A stretch of DNA of 64,000 nt from Polaribacter sp. BAL334 (GTDB lineage Bacteria; Bacteroidota; Bacteroidia; Flavobacteriales; Flavobacteriaceae), in contig NZ_JADWOV010000269.1 of the NCBI RefSeq assembly GCF_015767435.1, positions 1 to 64,000 on the forward strand. Direction: 5' to 3'. Position 1 is the first letter of the stretch. Every line of letters begins with the position of its first letter. Shown here piece by piece: positions 63,514 through 64,000 of this stretch. A program made the translations under genes and the position numbers. The notes beneath the pieces were generated by a model. The model was not told the origin of the DNA and did not search any database. It saw only the letters and a program-made list of their open reading frames with translations.

Positions 63514-64000
63514 ATGAAACTGCTACGATTTTTATTGTTTCCTATTGCCATCATGTATGATTTGGTGACAACATTTCGTAATTTTTTGTTTGAAATAGAC
63601 TTTTTTAAACAAAAAAGATTTCCAATTCCTGTAATTGTTGTTGGAAACCTTTCAGTTGGTGGAACAGGAAAAACTCCTCAAATAGAATATTTAATTCGTT
63701 TGCTGAAAAACAAGTATCTAATTGCAGTTTTAAGTAGGGGATACAAACGAAAAACGAAGGGTTTTATAAAGGTAACAAACTCACATTCAGCCAATGAAGT
63801 TGGTGATGAACCTTTGCAGTTTTTTAAAAAATTTCCAGAGGTTTTTGTTGCGGTTGATGAAAAGAGAGTTTCAGGAATTGAGCAAATTTTAATGCATTCA
63901 AACACGGATCTTGTGCTTTTAGATGATGCTTATCAACATAGAAAAGTAACAGGAAGTTTTTATCTGTTGTTAACTAAATTTGATGATTTGTTTGTGGATG
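63514..64000 (+). CDS. lpxK: Tetraacyldisaccharide 4'-kinase, 5' part
   Basis: The first 162 codons, cut by the window end. MKLLRFLLFPIAIMYDLVTTFRN is the N-terminal membrane helix. VIVVGNLSVGGTGKTP is the P-loop, SRGYKRKTKG, GDEPLQFFKKFP and LLDDAYQHRKV are typical LpxK motifs. It phosphorylates the lipid A precursor at the inner membrane. The frame is open to the end. Confidence 0.94.
   Translation, partial: MKLLRFLLFPIAIMYDLVTTFRNFLFEIDFFKQKRFPIPVIVVGNLSVGGTGKTPQIEYLIRLLKNKYLIAVLSRGYKRKTKGFIKVTNSHSANEVGDEPLQFFKKFPEVFVAVDEKRVSGIEQILMHSNTDLVLLDDAYQHRKVTGSFYLLLTKFDDLFVD

Overview
The window is an AT-rich bacterial chromosome segment, very probably from a marine member of the Flavobacteriaceae (Bacteroidota), close to Polaribacter/Tenacibaculum in style. 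The evidence is a one-piece SecDF, a fused Hpt-Adk, short beta-barrel and TonB-type outer membrane proteins, a type IX secretion (T9SS) sorting domain, tandem DUF368 proteins, TTG-N19/20-TAnnTTTG promoters, weak Shine-Dalgarno sequences and a Bacteroidota-type tmRNA. Almost all genes are housekeeping genes. No phage, CRISPR array or defence island was seen. The only mobile DNA is the end of an IS3-type element at the left edge, plus small intergenic repeats.

Layout. 1-141 is the end of an insertion sequence. 302-5562 (minus) holds obg, a hypoxanthine phosphoribosyltransferase-adenylate kinase fusion and secDF. 5751-11711 holds fhs, mdh, a DUF6588 outer membrane protein and gyrB. 11980-16991 (minus) is a gatC-gatA-gatB operon whose last gene is fused in frame to a complete aspartyl-tRNA synthetase. 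17336-24223 (plus) is a full trpE-G-D-C-F-B-A operon behind a Trp-codon leader peptide and attenuator, with several small palindromic repeats between its genes. 24293-33340 (minus) holds a plug-only TonB protein, an amidohydrolase, DoxX, an M28 peptidase, an outer-membrane barrel and a 1012-residue TPR protein. 33500-36020 holds ftsE and two glycosyltransferases. 36055-36445 is tmRNA. 36600-41975 mixes a saccharopine dehydrogenase-like enzyme, small DUF proteins, CreD and its likely regulator. 42023-49037 holds kdsA, an M28 peptidase, a DUF4136 lipoprotein, htpG, a GH109-type oxidoreductase and fabH. 49104-55082 holds a TonB receptor and a pyrR-pyrB-orf-T9SS mini-protein-rnz operon. 55272-64000 holds a TPR protein, two DUF368 (PopT-like) transporters, aroE, a DUF349 protein, a coiled-coil protein, a Nif3-like protein and the start of lpxK.

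The most interesting system is the tRNA-dependent amidation operon. One polypeptide carries GatB and AspRS, and it is translationally coupled to GatA and to a divergent GatC. This would physically join Asp-tRNA(Asn) synthesis to its amidation. The linker between the two enzymes reads like one of this genome's degenerate intergenic repeats translated in frame. Second is the trp operon: a near-leaderless MKNQKNIWWWNSLKN leader with mutually exclusive antiterminator and terminator hairpins, and repeats that fill two intergenic gaps and have reshaped both ends of trpF.
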